Shown here piece by piece: positions 46,909-60,915 of a stretch of 64,000 nt of DNA. Numbering within the stretch: the stretch's first letter is position 1; the number at the start of each line of letters is the position of its first letter. Made by a program: the position numbers and the translations under genes. Source of the stretch: Macrotrachela quadricornifera (taxonomy: Eukaryota > Rotifera > Eurotatoria > Philodinida > Philodinidae); contig JAJEKB010000326.1 in assembly GCA_022393335.1 (NCBI GenBank), positions 84,020 to 148,019 of the forward strand. The letters are read 5' to 3'. The notes below the pieces were generated by a model. The model was not told the origin of the DNA. It saw only the letters and a program-made list of their open reading frames with translations, and ran no database searches.

Positions 46909-48901
46909 ATGTTTATCATTCGAATTAAATCTATGATAAAATCTTTAATTCGTTATCATCATATTTATATTGATCATTATGATATATCATCTACAGGAAT
47001 ATGTTTAAATGAATTTCATCAACGACGCTATTCACTTGTTAATCTTATTCGAAATTATATAAAAACTAATAAAAATCAATCTTCAAAAAACTTTACAATT
47101 TGTCTTCCATCATCAACAAGATTATTAATGGGTCCTGATGTTGCTTATTTTCCATTTAAACAACAATCAGATTTTTATTATTTAACTGGTTGTATGCAAC
47201 CTGATGCTGTTTTATTACTAAATGGTAATGATGAAAATTATTCATCGAATTTATTTTTATCTGAATATACAATGAATTCAATTGATGAATATGAACGTTG
47301 GTTTGGATCAACAATAACTGATAAAGATAAAATTTGTCAAATATTTGGAATTGATCATGTTTATTCCATAGAAAAATTAGAAACATTTAAAATTCCATCA
47401 TCATCGATATTATTTTATAATTTACAAATTATGAATGATATGAGTATAAATAAAAAATATTTAACTCCTTTTTTAAAAAGATTTTCATCATCAATTATTT
47501 GTAATCAATTAAATATATTTCTTCATTCATTACGTTCAATAAAATCATCTAATGAACAAAATCTAATACGTCAAGTATGTCAATTAACATCAAATGCATT
47601 TATTAATACAATAAAAAATTGTAAAAAAAACATTCAAAATGAATATTTAATTAAAGCTAGATTTCAATATGAATGTGAAATACTTGGTGATATTTCAATG
47701 GCTTTTTATCCAGTTGTTGCTGCTAATGGAAGGTATCTTTTTTAAAAAAATTAAATTTTTCTTAAAGTAAAGTTTTTTTTTTTTAATAAAGATCAAATAT
47801 TATTCATTATCAAAAAAATGATCAATCAATTAATAAAAATGATTTAATTATGTTAGATGGTGGTTGTTTATTTAAGCAATATTCAAGTGATATAACACGT
47901 CTTTGGCCTATCAATGGTATTCAGAAATTAATTTATTAATTTGAATGCTTTCTTTTATGAGTGGTAATGATTAGAAGATAACGGTTGAAGAATGTCATTA
48001 TTGATTTTTAGTAAAAAGTTTAGAACTGCTCAGAGATATAAAAAAAATAATCTATGATGAACAAAAACAAATTCAGCATGACAATATTTAAATATTCATT
48101 CTCATTTGTTTTATTTTGTTCATTGCATTTTAACAAACATTTTTGCTAGTTAATCTTTTATCACAAGGAAATTCTTTTCGAAAAGCTTTATATACTGCTC
48201 AAAGTCTTCTTTCTGATCTTTACCCATGTTTGAGAACATAAATCTTTTGTTTGTTTGTCATATATCCTTGCGGATCTATTTTTTTCTAAGGTCGATTTTC
48301 ATCATCACAACGACAACTTTATGAAATCTTATTAACTGTACAAAAGAATTTAATTCAATATTTAAATTCAAATGATAAAACAATATCAAGAGAAAATTTA
48401 AATACATTAGCTGATCAATATATGTTAAAATATTTTCGTGAAGAACTTATTTTTTCCCGAACAATAGATGATCATCATGCTAAAAGTATTATTAAATATT
48501 TATGTCCAACAAGTGTTAGTCATCATCTTGGTAAATGAAAAATATATTGAAAAAAAATTCTTTTTTTTAAATATTTTATATCTAGGTTTGGATGTACATG
48601 ATTGTGATTCAATATCATTTTCTGAACCACTTCAAGTAGGAAATGTAATAACTATAGAACCAGGTAGATAATTAAAATAGATCTTTTTTTATATTTTCAT
48701 TTTATGTTGGCTTTTGTTTTAGGTCTTTATATTCCTTTAAATTGTCAAGATGTTCCATCTATTTATCGAGGTTTTGCAACACGATTAGAAGATGATGTTT
48801 TATTGACGAAAGAAGGTTGTGAAGTATTATCAAATATGTGTCCAAAAGAAATTGATGATTTATATGAAATACTTGATGATAGAGATAAATCCGATTTGTA
48901 A
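46909..48901 (+). CDS. XPNPEP3: Mitochondrial Xaa-Pro aminopeptidase 3
   Basis: Predicted 481 residues; an M24B metallopeptidase that removes an N-terminal residue next to proline from mitochondrial proteins (ICP55 in yeast). Exons: 46909-47732, 47792-47916, 48291-48530, 48586-48663, 48723-48901, all in phase. The N-terminus (MFIIRIKSMIKSLIRYHH) is basic and free of acids, fitting import. The creatinase-type N-domain has FYYLTGCMQPDAVLLL and DEYERWFGS. The metal-binding set is complete: Asp in MLDGG and in SSDITR, His in SVSHHLG, Glu in TIEPGLYIP, Glu in ATRLEDDV. Length matches the family (about 507). The third intron is long (374 bp). The start at 46909 is the first ATG of the frame; the ATG at 46930 is an alternative. 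Confidence 0.93.
47917..48290 (+). other. Intron (374 bp) of XPNPEP3
   Basis: Donor GTATTC and acceptor TTCTAAG. The flanking exons reconnect the conserved RLWPING/RFSSSQ sequence, so the stretch is intronic even though 48150-48230 has codon-like composition. Confidence 0.8.
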
Positions 48902-49576
48902 TAATTAGTTTTTTTTTCTATTAATAAGATTCGATTGAGTATGAGATTACGATAATTTGTCATTTTAAATGGTTGTACTCAATATACTCTATGATTCGTG
49001 GAAGATAACAATCGTTTTGATGTTAAGCAATTGCATATCTGTATAAAATAGATCATATTATTTCTGTTATCTTGTATTTTTAGTACGTAAAATCCGTAGA
49101 GATGAATGCTCTATAATTATCCAAATATGTTAAAATGAATAGATTATTATTATCATAGAAACGAATTCAATTCATAATTCTATTGTTCAATACTTAAAAG
49201 AAATTCTTTCAAAAATTCCTCCCATCAATGTACGGATTTAGTACAGTTCATGTGAATACATGAGATTGATCAAATCTCTCGAGTCTTACATATATAAATC
49301 AAAAGCAATCCTGATTGGTAATAATAAGAAGAAAAAAAACCAAATAATTTCACATCTAAACGATGCTTAATTTGTGAAACTATTCAATAACGAACACATA
49401 CAAGAAGAAGAATATTATAGAAATATAATAAATTATATAGAGAAGAACAAAACAAAAAAAGCATTATTACATCTTATTGCAAGAATGATCATATTGTTTT
49501 ATCACAAACAATTTTTTCAATTATTATGAAATGTAATATATATATATATATTTCGTTATTTGGTATTTATCGTTCA
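48902..49576. other. Intergenic region between convergent XPNPEP3 and MCTP
   Basis: It holds both 3' ends. AT-rich; an AT dinucleotide run at 49535-49550. No exon or RNA gene recognised. Confidence 0.6.
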
Positions 49577-52500
49577 TCATTTATTTTTTTTGGTTGTTAA
49601 TAGATTACCAAGAACATTAAGTTCTCGATATTGCAACTAAACATAAAGACAAGAAAAGATATTAGTTTTATTTTACAAACAAAAAAAAACACTAACCAAT
49701 TCAGGATCTGATGGTAATCTTGACATAAAATCAGCTAGTTCATTGTTATCAATAAAACCTTTAGGTTTACGAAATCGTTTTGTAAATTTGTTAATAACAA
49801 ATGCGAGAATTAAATATCGAAGTGGAATATAATAGAGTAATACTGCAACAAGAGCAAGTATAATAGTAAGTAGCACAGATAACCATGGTACAGTAAAATT
49901 AAATAAACTACGATAAAATAACATATTTTTTAAATAAATATAATAAAAAAACAATGTTTTTTTTTTATTACTTTTTAATCCGTTCTAATGTTGAAGCAAC
50001 AGCATCAATATAACCTTGTACTTCAAGAACTGTTTCTTGAATACCTTGTATAACACCCAATAATGATTTTTTCTGTTCCTAAAAATACCGGCACAAAATA
50101 AAATCATAAATTAATTTTAAAAAATTTTCTATCAATTTACTTTTGCATTAGCCTCAGCATCTGCTAATTCTTCATCTACAGGAGCTGGTTGTACAATAGC
50201 TGATATTGTTTCATCACCTGTACTAGAAAAATATCTTCCAAGACGATTTCGACGATATTCTATAACTGCATTTCGTGCAAATAATAATACTAATGTACAA
50301 GGTAACATATATAATTCAAAATTCCATACAATAATAAGTGATACCTAAAAAGTTTATTTTTCTTTATTATTATGAATAAATATTTTAATAATTATTTTCA
50401 TACCATAAATGCTGTAAAACTTAATAATGGACTTTCCCATTGAAAACAATAATCAATAAATTTTGCTACATTAATTATACCTTTAAGCATATTTTGAACA
50501 CGTGCTACATGTTGTTTAATAGCCTTTAAATAACTAAACATACGAAAAGAATTTATTTAAATAAATATACATACTGCTACACTAAATTTTTCATTTATTT
50601 GATAATATGCTTTTTGTCTTGGATTAAATGTTCGAATAACTGCTTTAATCTAAAATAAAAATTTATTTACAAACAAAAAAAGAAAACAAGAGAATTTTTT
50701 TTACATTTGTATAAATAAATGTTGCTTCAATTTCAATAGCACCTTTAACAGGTAAAATACATTTTTGATCTTTTAATGTTAACCATTTTTTTTCACCATT
50801 TTTTATCTAAGAAAAATAAAACAAAAAAAAAAATATTCTTTTTAAATTTGCTTCTTACAGCTAATAATGGTATTGCAACTTTTCCAATAAATTCATTACT
50901 TTTATTTTGATCTTCATCATAAACAGATAATTCAAGTATAGAATGTATATCTTGTACAGGTATAACAAATGATTTATTCCAAACAGGATCAAGTGTTTTA
51001 TAAATTGTATGTGTACGTAAACGATTTGAATCAAGTTCAACAATACAAAATGGATCAGATTTACCAGTTATATCTTTTGCACTAAGACCACGTGCTTGAT
51101 AAACTAAAAAAATTATTTGTTTTTTTTTTACTTTAAATAAATTTATTTAAAAATATAAATATTTTACGTTTTATTTCAAGTTTTCCAATATCATTTATTG
51201 GATTTAATGATCGAATTGTAGGTAATGGTTTCTAGAAAAAGTATATAAAATTATTTAAAAATAAAAATTTGTTTTTTTTATATATACATAATGTTGAATA
51301 TCTGCTTCTGTTAATTTTGATGGCATAGTATCAAGAGCAACATTACTTGAACTATCACCAGTATTTGTTGCTTCTTGTAATGGTGTTGTTCCTGTTATTG
51401 TTATAAATAAATCAATTATACCAACACCATCTTCAAGATCAACCGGTATTCGATGTGTTTGTTCTTCATCTAAATGTGCTAAATTACAAACTCCTCTAGA
51501 AAAAACAAAAACAAAAAAATAAAGAAAACAAAAATAAATCATTTAATTTATTTACCGTCCTATAAACTCTTCTGAACCAATATCATCATAAACTGTTAAT
51601 TCTAATGGTGGAATTTCACTAAGAGTTGTTTCATACATAAATGATTGACACCATTTAGGTTTAGAAGTATATTTCATTGTCTAAAGAATAGTTAATAATA
51701 AAAATAAATCAAATTTTTTTTAATATATAATTTACTTGTGTACGGTATTTCTTATTTGATCCAAATTTAAGTCTAACATAAGGACTACAAAGTTTATTAA
51801 CACCTGTTGGCATTAAATTTCGTCCTTCAATTACAAAAACATCAATCATACGTCGAGATACTATAACTCCATTATTTGACCCTAAACGACTAAATAATTG
51901 TGGTTTTGCTACTACTTGTTTCGCTAGATGACGAAGAACCTTAATTTAAAAAATAAATAATAATCTTTTTTTTTTTAAATTTTGTATTTTTACTTCTTCA
52001 CGAAATTCAGCTGGTTTTGGTGTTATTGTTACACTAATTTTTAACATACCAATTTTTCCATCATTTCTTTTTTCATTTTCTAATTCAAGCGTTGCACTAT
52101 ATAATTTATTGAATGGTAATTTTGATAAATCAATTTTTGTTGTACCCATTGGTTCATCACGACCAATACGGTCATAATCAAATACATTAAAATGTAATGG
52201 AATATTTAAATCATTTGCAAAAAATGTAAAACTTTCATTCCATATTGGATTTAAATTATTTGGTATTGTATTTGTTATGTATTTTTGTTCAGTACCATAT
52301 AATACTTTAATATATGGATCACTTGTACCAGTAATATCTTTAACAGATAAATCTTTTCCTCTTTCAATATTAATTTCTGTCCAATAAACTTCTTCAGGAG
52401 TATTTGGTGCGGATGAATTCGTGAAAATTGATGTTAATGATGGAGCTCCAGTCATAACAGTTCGTGCACGTTGAGTAAATTGATTTGTAAATTTAGTTAA

Positions 52501-54137
52501 AGATGTTCGTGCTGGACGTAATGTTCGATTAGTTTCAGTTGTTTGTGATTTTTTTTGTCCTTCATCTTCTATAGTCATATTTAAGGAGTCATTTAATAAC
52601 ATCGTCGTGTCATTGCTATTTTGAATATTTGTATTAAATAAAGATTCTGATGAAGATGAACCAATTCCATTAATTGTTGGACTTTGATTATCTTCATTTG
52701 TCGACGATGATTTCGACTCCTAAAAAAAAAAACAATTTCAATATTATATATTGAAATAAAATTTCTATTAAATAAAAAATAATCACCTTAACACAAACAC
52801 ATAAATACTTCATAACTACATTTTTATCATGCGTTCTACTATAGTTCATGTGCAAATAAAATTAATTTATTATTATTGACAAACATGATTCAATCGAAAT
52901 TGAAGCTAATTTTCTTTTTTTCTTCAATTTATTTCTGTATGTCTGGCAATAAAAATAATGTTTTAGATGAGAATAATGCACATGTCGAAATGCAACAGAT
53001 GATTAGTTGCAACCAAAAAAACACATTTTTTTTTATCGAATATCTAACAGAAAATAGAAATAAAAAAGAACGAAAAGAATAGTCTCATTGTAATATTCTC
53101 TATCTTACACAGATTTTTTTTTTCTATTCAACTTTTTTTTTAGTCAATAGTTTGGTGTCATTTTATCTATGGGAAAATAGATATGTCTGAATTCGTATGA
53201 TTCTTGAAGGATTTTATGAAAATATCATATTCTATCAAATAATTTTAATTAAAATGATAATATATTTTTATATAGAACGTTTTATTACTGTAAAAAAAAT
53301 ATAATAATAGCACTATAAGTACATTTAATACCTACTTTACGGTCCTTTTTGAATATAGCCAACATATATATGGTTTCAACCTGTGCTTTCTACTTACAAA
53401 TGTTTAGGGGATATGAAAATATAAATATGTAAACAAAACCAATCAACCGAAACGACGTATAATAAATGATTACTTACTACCGTATTTTAGATGAAAAAAT
53501 TACAGTAGTGTGACCTAGAAATTTTGTTGTATAAAAGAATAATTATTTATAACAAATATTTTTGAGCAAATTGTATGCACCACTGATTGACAACACACAT
53601 TATTTCACTTATTGACAATATGTATTTTAATAGAATGTGTTTCAAAAATACAGTCAATTATCAATACAGCATAATAATAAAAAAATATTTTCATGCATAT
53701 AAAAACAGTAAAATGTATTTAGAATTCAAATAACTTACTGGAATAGATATAATAGATGGTAATGATAGGTAATCATCATCATCATCATCATCATTATTCC
53801 ATATTAATGGTGCAGTTTGACGACATTTACGAGCTCCAATAATGTGTGATTTAATTTGATTGAGTAAAGATAAATGATGTGAAAGTGAAAATGGTGTTTT
53901 AGTTTTCGAAGTCGTTTTTATATGATATTTTGATTGAAGTTTTTGTATTTCACCACTATCGAATGATCGACCTTTTTCACGAAGTAATGATATAGATGCA
54001 GAGTCATCTGTTGTTTCTATTCGATGTCGACTACACTTTCTACCACCAAATGTTTCACGAACTTGACAGAATAATGAACGAGATCGATGATTATTGTTAT
54101 GGACTAATGATTCAGAATTAATACTTTCGCTGGACAT
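49577..54137 (-). CDS. Multiple C2 and transmembrane domain protein (MCTP)
   Basis: Predicted 949 residues; an ER/endosomal membrane-bound C2 protein. Exons: 54137-53739, 52719-51994, 51939-51736, 51680-51556, 51495-51288, 51231-51168, 51103-50859, 50806-50705, 50649-50575, 50523-50404, 50344-50141, 50078-49972, 49907-49697, 49636-49577. Residues 1-245 are low complexity. C2A (about 245-370) has DITGTSDPYIKV, IWNESFTF and FDYDRIGRDE with the expected Asp residues. C2B (about 400-520) is altered: GVNKLCSPYVRL lacks the first-loop Asp. C2C (about 560-690) has DITGKSDPFCIV and VYDEDQNKS. The C-terminus has the two-TM MCTP module (SFTAFMVSLIIVWNFEL and TVPWLSVLLTIILAL), then INKFTKRFRKPKG and DNNELADFMSRLPSDPEL, nearly identical to vertebrate MCTP. 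The first exon is joined on phase and position only and is less certain. Confidence 0.9.
52720..53738 (-). other. Presumed first intron (1,019 bp) of MCTP
   Basis: Donor GTAAGT next to 53739; acceptor TTTTTTTAG next to 52719; both phase 0. No further exon is obvious. An alternative is that MCTP starts at or near 52602 (MLLND...) and the exon at 53739-54137 belongs to another transcript. Confidence 0.55.
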
Positions 54138-55954
54138 ATTTTATTTAAAATAATATTGACTAAAAAAATAAAACTTTTTTCCAATATACAATAGAATTTT
54201 TATTGGTCAGATCTTAATAAAGAAAAAAAATTTGTACTTACATCATATTACATAGGTTTCATATGAAAATTAAAAATATTAATATATAAATGAATCAAAT
54301 AAAGGGCTACTATTTTGTGAGGATTTATATTAAAACTCGTATTTTATTTTGTATTATAAAGTGCCAATAGTTCTACTGAATCGCTCCAAGTTATATTCGC
54401 AGGATAACAACATAGATTCTTAATCAACAGATGTTTACAATGATAAATCTTCCTTCTTACTATAGATCATGCAAAAAATTAGTTAATCTTCATCGGGTTT
54501 TTTTTTCATTAGGAACTGTTCGATCGACATTATGTTAGTAGGATAAGCAAAGACAATTACTATTTATAATCGATATTATTTTTCTATCTTAACTTAATGT
54601 AAAAATAACTATATATATTTATATTGAGCATTATCTTAATAAATTTAATCATTCAATATAAACATAATAGTAATTTGTTATATCAAGTTATTTACTATTC
54701 ATTAAATATTAGAATACTGAATGATAGAATTTTTTTCGATCTATTACTCTTGAAAAAAAAACATTGTATTACCATTGTTCTCAATTGATTATCAATATAA
54801 AATAATTATTTATAAAAACAAAAAAACTACCTTTTATAATTGTAAATGATGATAAGAATATTGAATTAATAATATGCACTTCATGAATAAATGTATATCA
54901 TTATTATACATATATACTAATGAAATTATGTAATAATTGTTCATTCAATAAGAATTTTGCGACTAGTACCAATAAAGGATTAGTAACAATTTATTTTTAT
55001 CATCAATGTCTAGTACAGATGTCATGTATTCAACATACAAATCAATATTGACTAGCCAAAAAAAAAATTTATTGCTTTTCTTTTCTTAAGTAAAGGATGA
55101 AGTAATAGTTTTATACTGTACAATTCAATTGGGACCTAAATAAAAAGAAGAATTGAAAAGAACAAGTCCATTAATATCGATTATGTCTATCGAAGATGTT
55201 TCGCTTTTGTTTAAACACATATCATTCAAATAATAATGTTATATCATTTAATCAATTATAAAATCTCATAGACTCACTTTTATCATATTCATCGTCTAGT
55301 AATATGTTTTTTGTGTTAGAAAAAAGAATATCATAGAAATATTATTGATCATTATGCAAATCAAATTCTGCGATCAACTCAAGAATCTCAAGATAAACAA
55401 ATATCTTTTAGCATCCATGTTTATTCCATAAAGAAGAAGAAGTAGAAAAAGACAGGAAAGAATAACTATCATATTAGCATACAAAACGATTTGTTTTTTT
55501 TGAGCATATTATGAAGATAATTCATTATTCTTTCTTCGTTCTGTCTCATTTTTCTTACATAAAGCTTGCCGACGATAATAGTAATCATAATCATAATGAT
55601 GAAGATAAAGAAACAGAAAAACAAGGGTAAGTATTGACACTCCACAAACAGAAATCTGCAAAACATTTTTGTTTAGTTAATTGTGATGCATTGGTCAATT
55701 GTGTATTGGCGCATAAGAGAACAAATAAACAAAGAACAAGACAAATTATATGCTTGCAACATGGAATATACTTCTCAAAGAGATAGCATTAATAGTATAT
55801 CAAATCTTTTTTATGTTTTTTTTCTTTTCTTGAATATCATCATATATAGAATCTCTATAAAAAATTTATAGATACAAATAACAATAACAAAAAAAAGACT
55901 GTTAATAACAAAAACAGAAAAAATAAACAGAATACTATTGATATAAATATATAA
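54138..55954. other. Intergenic region between MCTP and RUVBL2
   Basis: 1.8 kb, mostly AT-rich. The minus strand at 55485-55870 has overlapping frames with hydrophobic, Cys-rich content but no start and splice pattern that could be defended. No RNA gene recognised. Confidence 0.5.
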
Positions 55955-58056
<2,102 letters not shown>

Positions 58057-58645
58057 TTCGAAAAGAATATTTCTATAATGAAAAAAGAAACGTTGCTAAG
58101 ATAAATTCTTAGTGTTTTGTTTGAAAAGTTACTCTAATTTGATACGTCCATATTTTCATCAATCCAATACTAAGCAAATCAATGAATGATTAAAATAAAC
58201 GATGTCACTATAAGACAAATGATGATTTATTCTTCCTAAACTTATTTTATTAGCAACAATCAGTAATAATCACTCTTTTTTTGTTTATATATTTACTCGA
58301 CATATTCACACATATGTTATTACTATTAGATAGCTTCAAGCATCAACATTTAAACAGATGTAGCAAACAATTTTCTCTCTTTTTTCCTATATACTTGCGC
58401 GCTACTTGATCCACTCATTGAAAAAGTATAGGATATATAGATTATTTTTTTTGGTTGCATGCACGCGTTTTTAAGTTTGATTAGTACGCTTGATTACATA
58501 CATTTTTGATAGGCGGGAATTGAGAAAAGAACAGTAGCACCTGGTATATTCATTCAATCGAATATGTTTATCTTATATATGCATACATATATATTTGTCA
58601 AAAGAAAAGAAAAAAAAAAAAAGAAAAACGTCCAAAAATACAAAG
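58057..58645. other. Intergenic region, RUVBL2 promoter side
   Basis: 589 bp between the AP-2 stop (right) and RUVBL2 start (left), both minus strand. It contains GGCGGGAA at 58512-58519, an E2F-like word that is rare in such AT-rich DNA, and an AAAG-rich tract at about 58600-58625. No exon. Confidence 0.55.
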
Positions 58646-60915
58646 TTAATCAATGTCACTACATCCATTTTTTGTTGATGTTGTTGCAATGAACATAGGA
58701 TAATTTTTTTCATAATTTTTAAGCATTTCAGTTAAATATGTTTGAAAAACATCAATAGCAGCAGATATAGCTGGTGTACCAAAACCATGTGTTATAAGAG
58801 AAAATATTGATAATGCTCGTTGTGCAGATGGATCAAGACTATTAGAAATTGTAGGTATATGATGCTGAGAAATAAGTGATGAACTAGATGTATGTCGACA
58901 ATTTGAAGAATTATTATTATTTGTTGATGATGCAACATTTACAGGTGATCGATCTTGTTTAAGTATATCACTAAATTCTTGAACTAATTGTCTAGAATAA
59001 TAATAAAAAATATTTTCATAAAATCGAAAGTTTTAAATAAAATATAATTAAAAACTAACTTAGTAGCTAAAATCATATTTCTTCGTGTACTAATTTCATT
59101 TGGATCAGAATAATGTCTTGCTACATAATCTGCAATAATTTTAGTTGGAAATTCAGCTTCACATACTGTACGAAAATCAATTGCTAATTGATTTGCTTCT
59201 CCTAAAACAAAATTTATTATTAATAAATATAAATTAATTCTGAATTGTTACCTTCAACAAGAGAAGTAAGTAATGTTGTTGTTGATGTTTTACGACGACC
59301 AGCTTGTAGTGTAACACCAATTTTTTCTAATTTATTACGTAGATCTCGACCACCATTCTTCGATTTAGCTCTAAAACATAAGTTTGATAATTCAATCAAA
59401 TACTAAAAAAAGCCTAAGGCATTTTTCTTTCACGAAAAGCAAAAAAAAAATAGATTAAAGTAGAGTGAAAGTGTCTAACATTAATTAAATTAACAACTCA
59501 AGAAATGAATAAACATATTTCTTACCGTCTTAAAACACCACCAAGTAATGATGCATTAAGATTTTCAGGTGGACCAAGACGTCGTTGAATTTCACTGATA
59601 GTTACTTTATATTTTGATGATGAACTTAGAAGTGCTAATCGACCAGGTACTGTAAAAAAAATTTTTTTTTCATTTATTAATAGCGTAACAGAAAAAAAGA
59701 TTAAAAATTATTTTTACCTTGACAAAAATAATCTGTTGGTGAAAGAGATCCACTACTATTTCCCGAACACATTGATGAAAATGAACTTGAATCTCTTGAT
59801 GGATCAGAACGTCGACTATCTATATAAGATAAAAATTGATATATTAAATTAAATCAAAAGAAAACTTTTGTTTTTAAATTACTTTTACTTGCTGGTGACC
59901 TATGATAAAGTGATTCGTTAGTTTGTAAATCATCTCCACCATTAAGAATCTACAAATAAATTTTTCTGATAGAATCAAGTGGTTAATGTACATGAAAAAA
60001 TTGTCTGTCTACAATTATATGTGGTTGAATACACTACATCAAGACTCTTATCGTGCATAAGAAGCAGAAAAAAAGAAACTTTTTTTTTCTAACTTACACG
60101 AGCTGTATGATCAACAAGCGAAGTGGTTGACGACTGATGATGTTGTGAATGACGAGAATAAAGCTCCGCTGCTTGTTGATGATGAACATCAAGCATTGAA
60201 TGATGATGACGTGCAACAGCAGCCGTTGCTGCATAAGCAGTTGCATATGGATCGTATGGTGATGTATTAAATGTATTACTATTTATATTCGAATGTTGAT
60301 GATGAATACCTGGAGTAGGTCCATAAGATGACGATGATACTGATGAACCGTTTACCGTACCATAATTAAATGTTGGATAATGTTCCATAGCACTTGCTGC
60401 TGCATGTACATCAAATTGAGTAGCAAAAGATGAATTAAATGGTGGTGGAAAATAAGGAAATGATGGATCAGTAATGGGTCCAGTACGAGAACTTGTAGAT
60501 GTATTGAATGGACCGCCACCAACTGAGGATGGTGAAGATGATGATGCTGGTGATGAACCATATTTTGCATCCTGAAAAGAATGAGACAAATTCATTGATA
60601 TAATGAATAAGATATTGACAAAAAGAAAACAAAATGAACTAGTTAAGTTAATGAATTGTTTATAAAAGAAGATAATTAACGTCTTTGTATATATGTTTCT
60701 ATTTTTACAATACATAAATGAACAAAGACAAATTTTTTTTTCTAATTTACTTCAACTAAAGACGTGTTGATAATAAGAAAATAGTTAGAAAAAAAAAAAC
60801 TTACATCGATATGTACACCACTACCACTACCACTGCCTGAATCAATTAAATCAAATGCGGATGGCATATGATGACGTTGTTGAACTATTTTTTTTTCTTC
60901 TTCGTTCTCAAGATC
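58646..60915 (-). CDS. TFAP2: Transcription factor AP-2 (5' end unresolved)
   Basis: About 492 residues are readable. Exons: 60915-60805, 60571-60098, 59949-59889 (or 59883), 59819-59718, 59649-59526, 59370-59252, 59201-59060, 58991-58646. The Ser/Gly/His-rich N-terminal half has a PY-like activation motif ([11 protein letters not shown]). The DNA-binding and helix-span-helix half is strongly conserved: [112 protein letters not shown] and YLTEMLK. AP-2 binds GC-rich palindromes as a dimer and directs ectoderm and neural development. The 60805-60915 exon begins at a good acceptor, so a first coding exon probably lies upstream. The ATG at 60867 inside it is an alternative start. A (SG)4 run is at about 60815-60838. 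Confidence 0.93.

Noticed and set aside
48150..48230. Codon-like stretch inside an XPNPEP3 intron
   Set aside because: Including it would break the conserved sequence joining RLWPING to RFSSSQ, and it meets a stop soon after.
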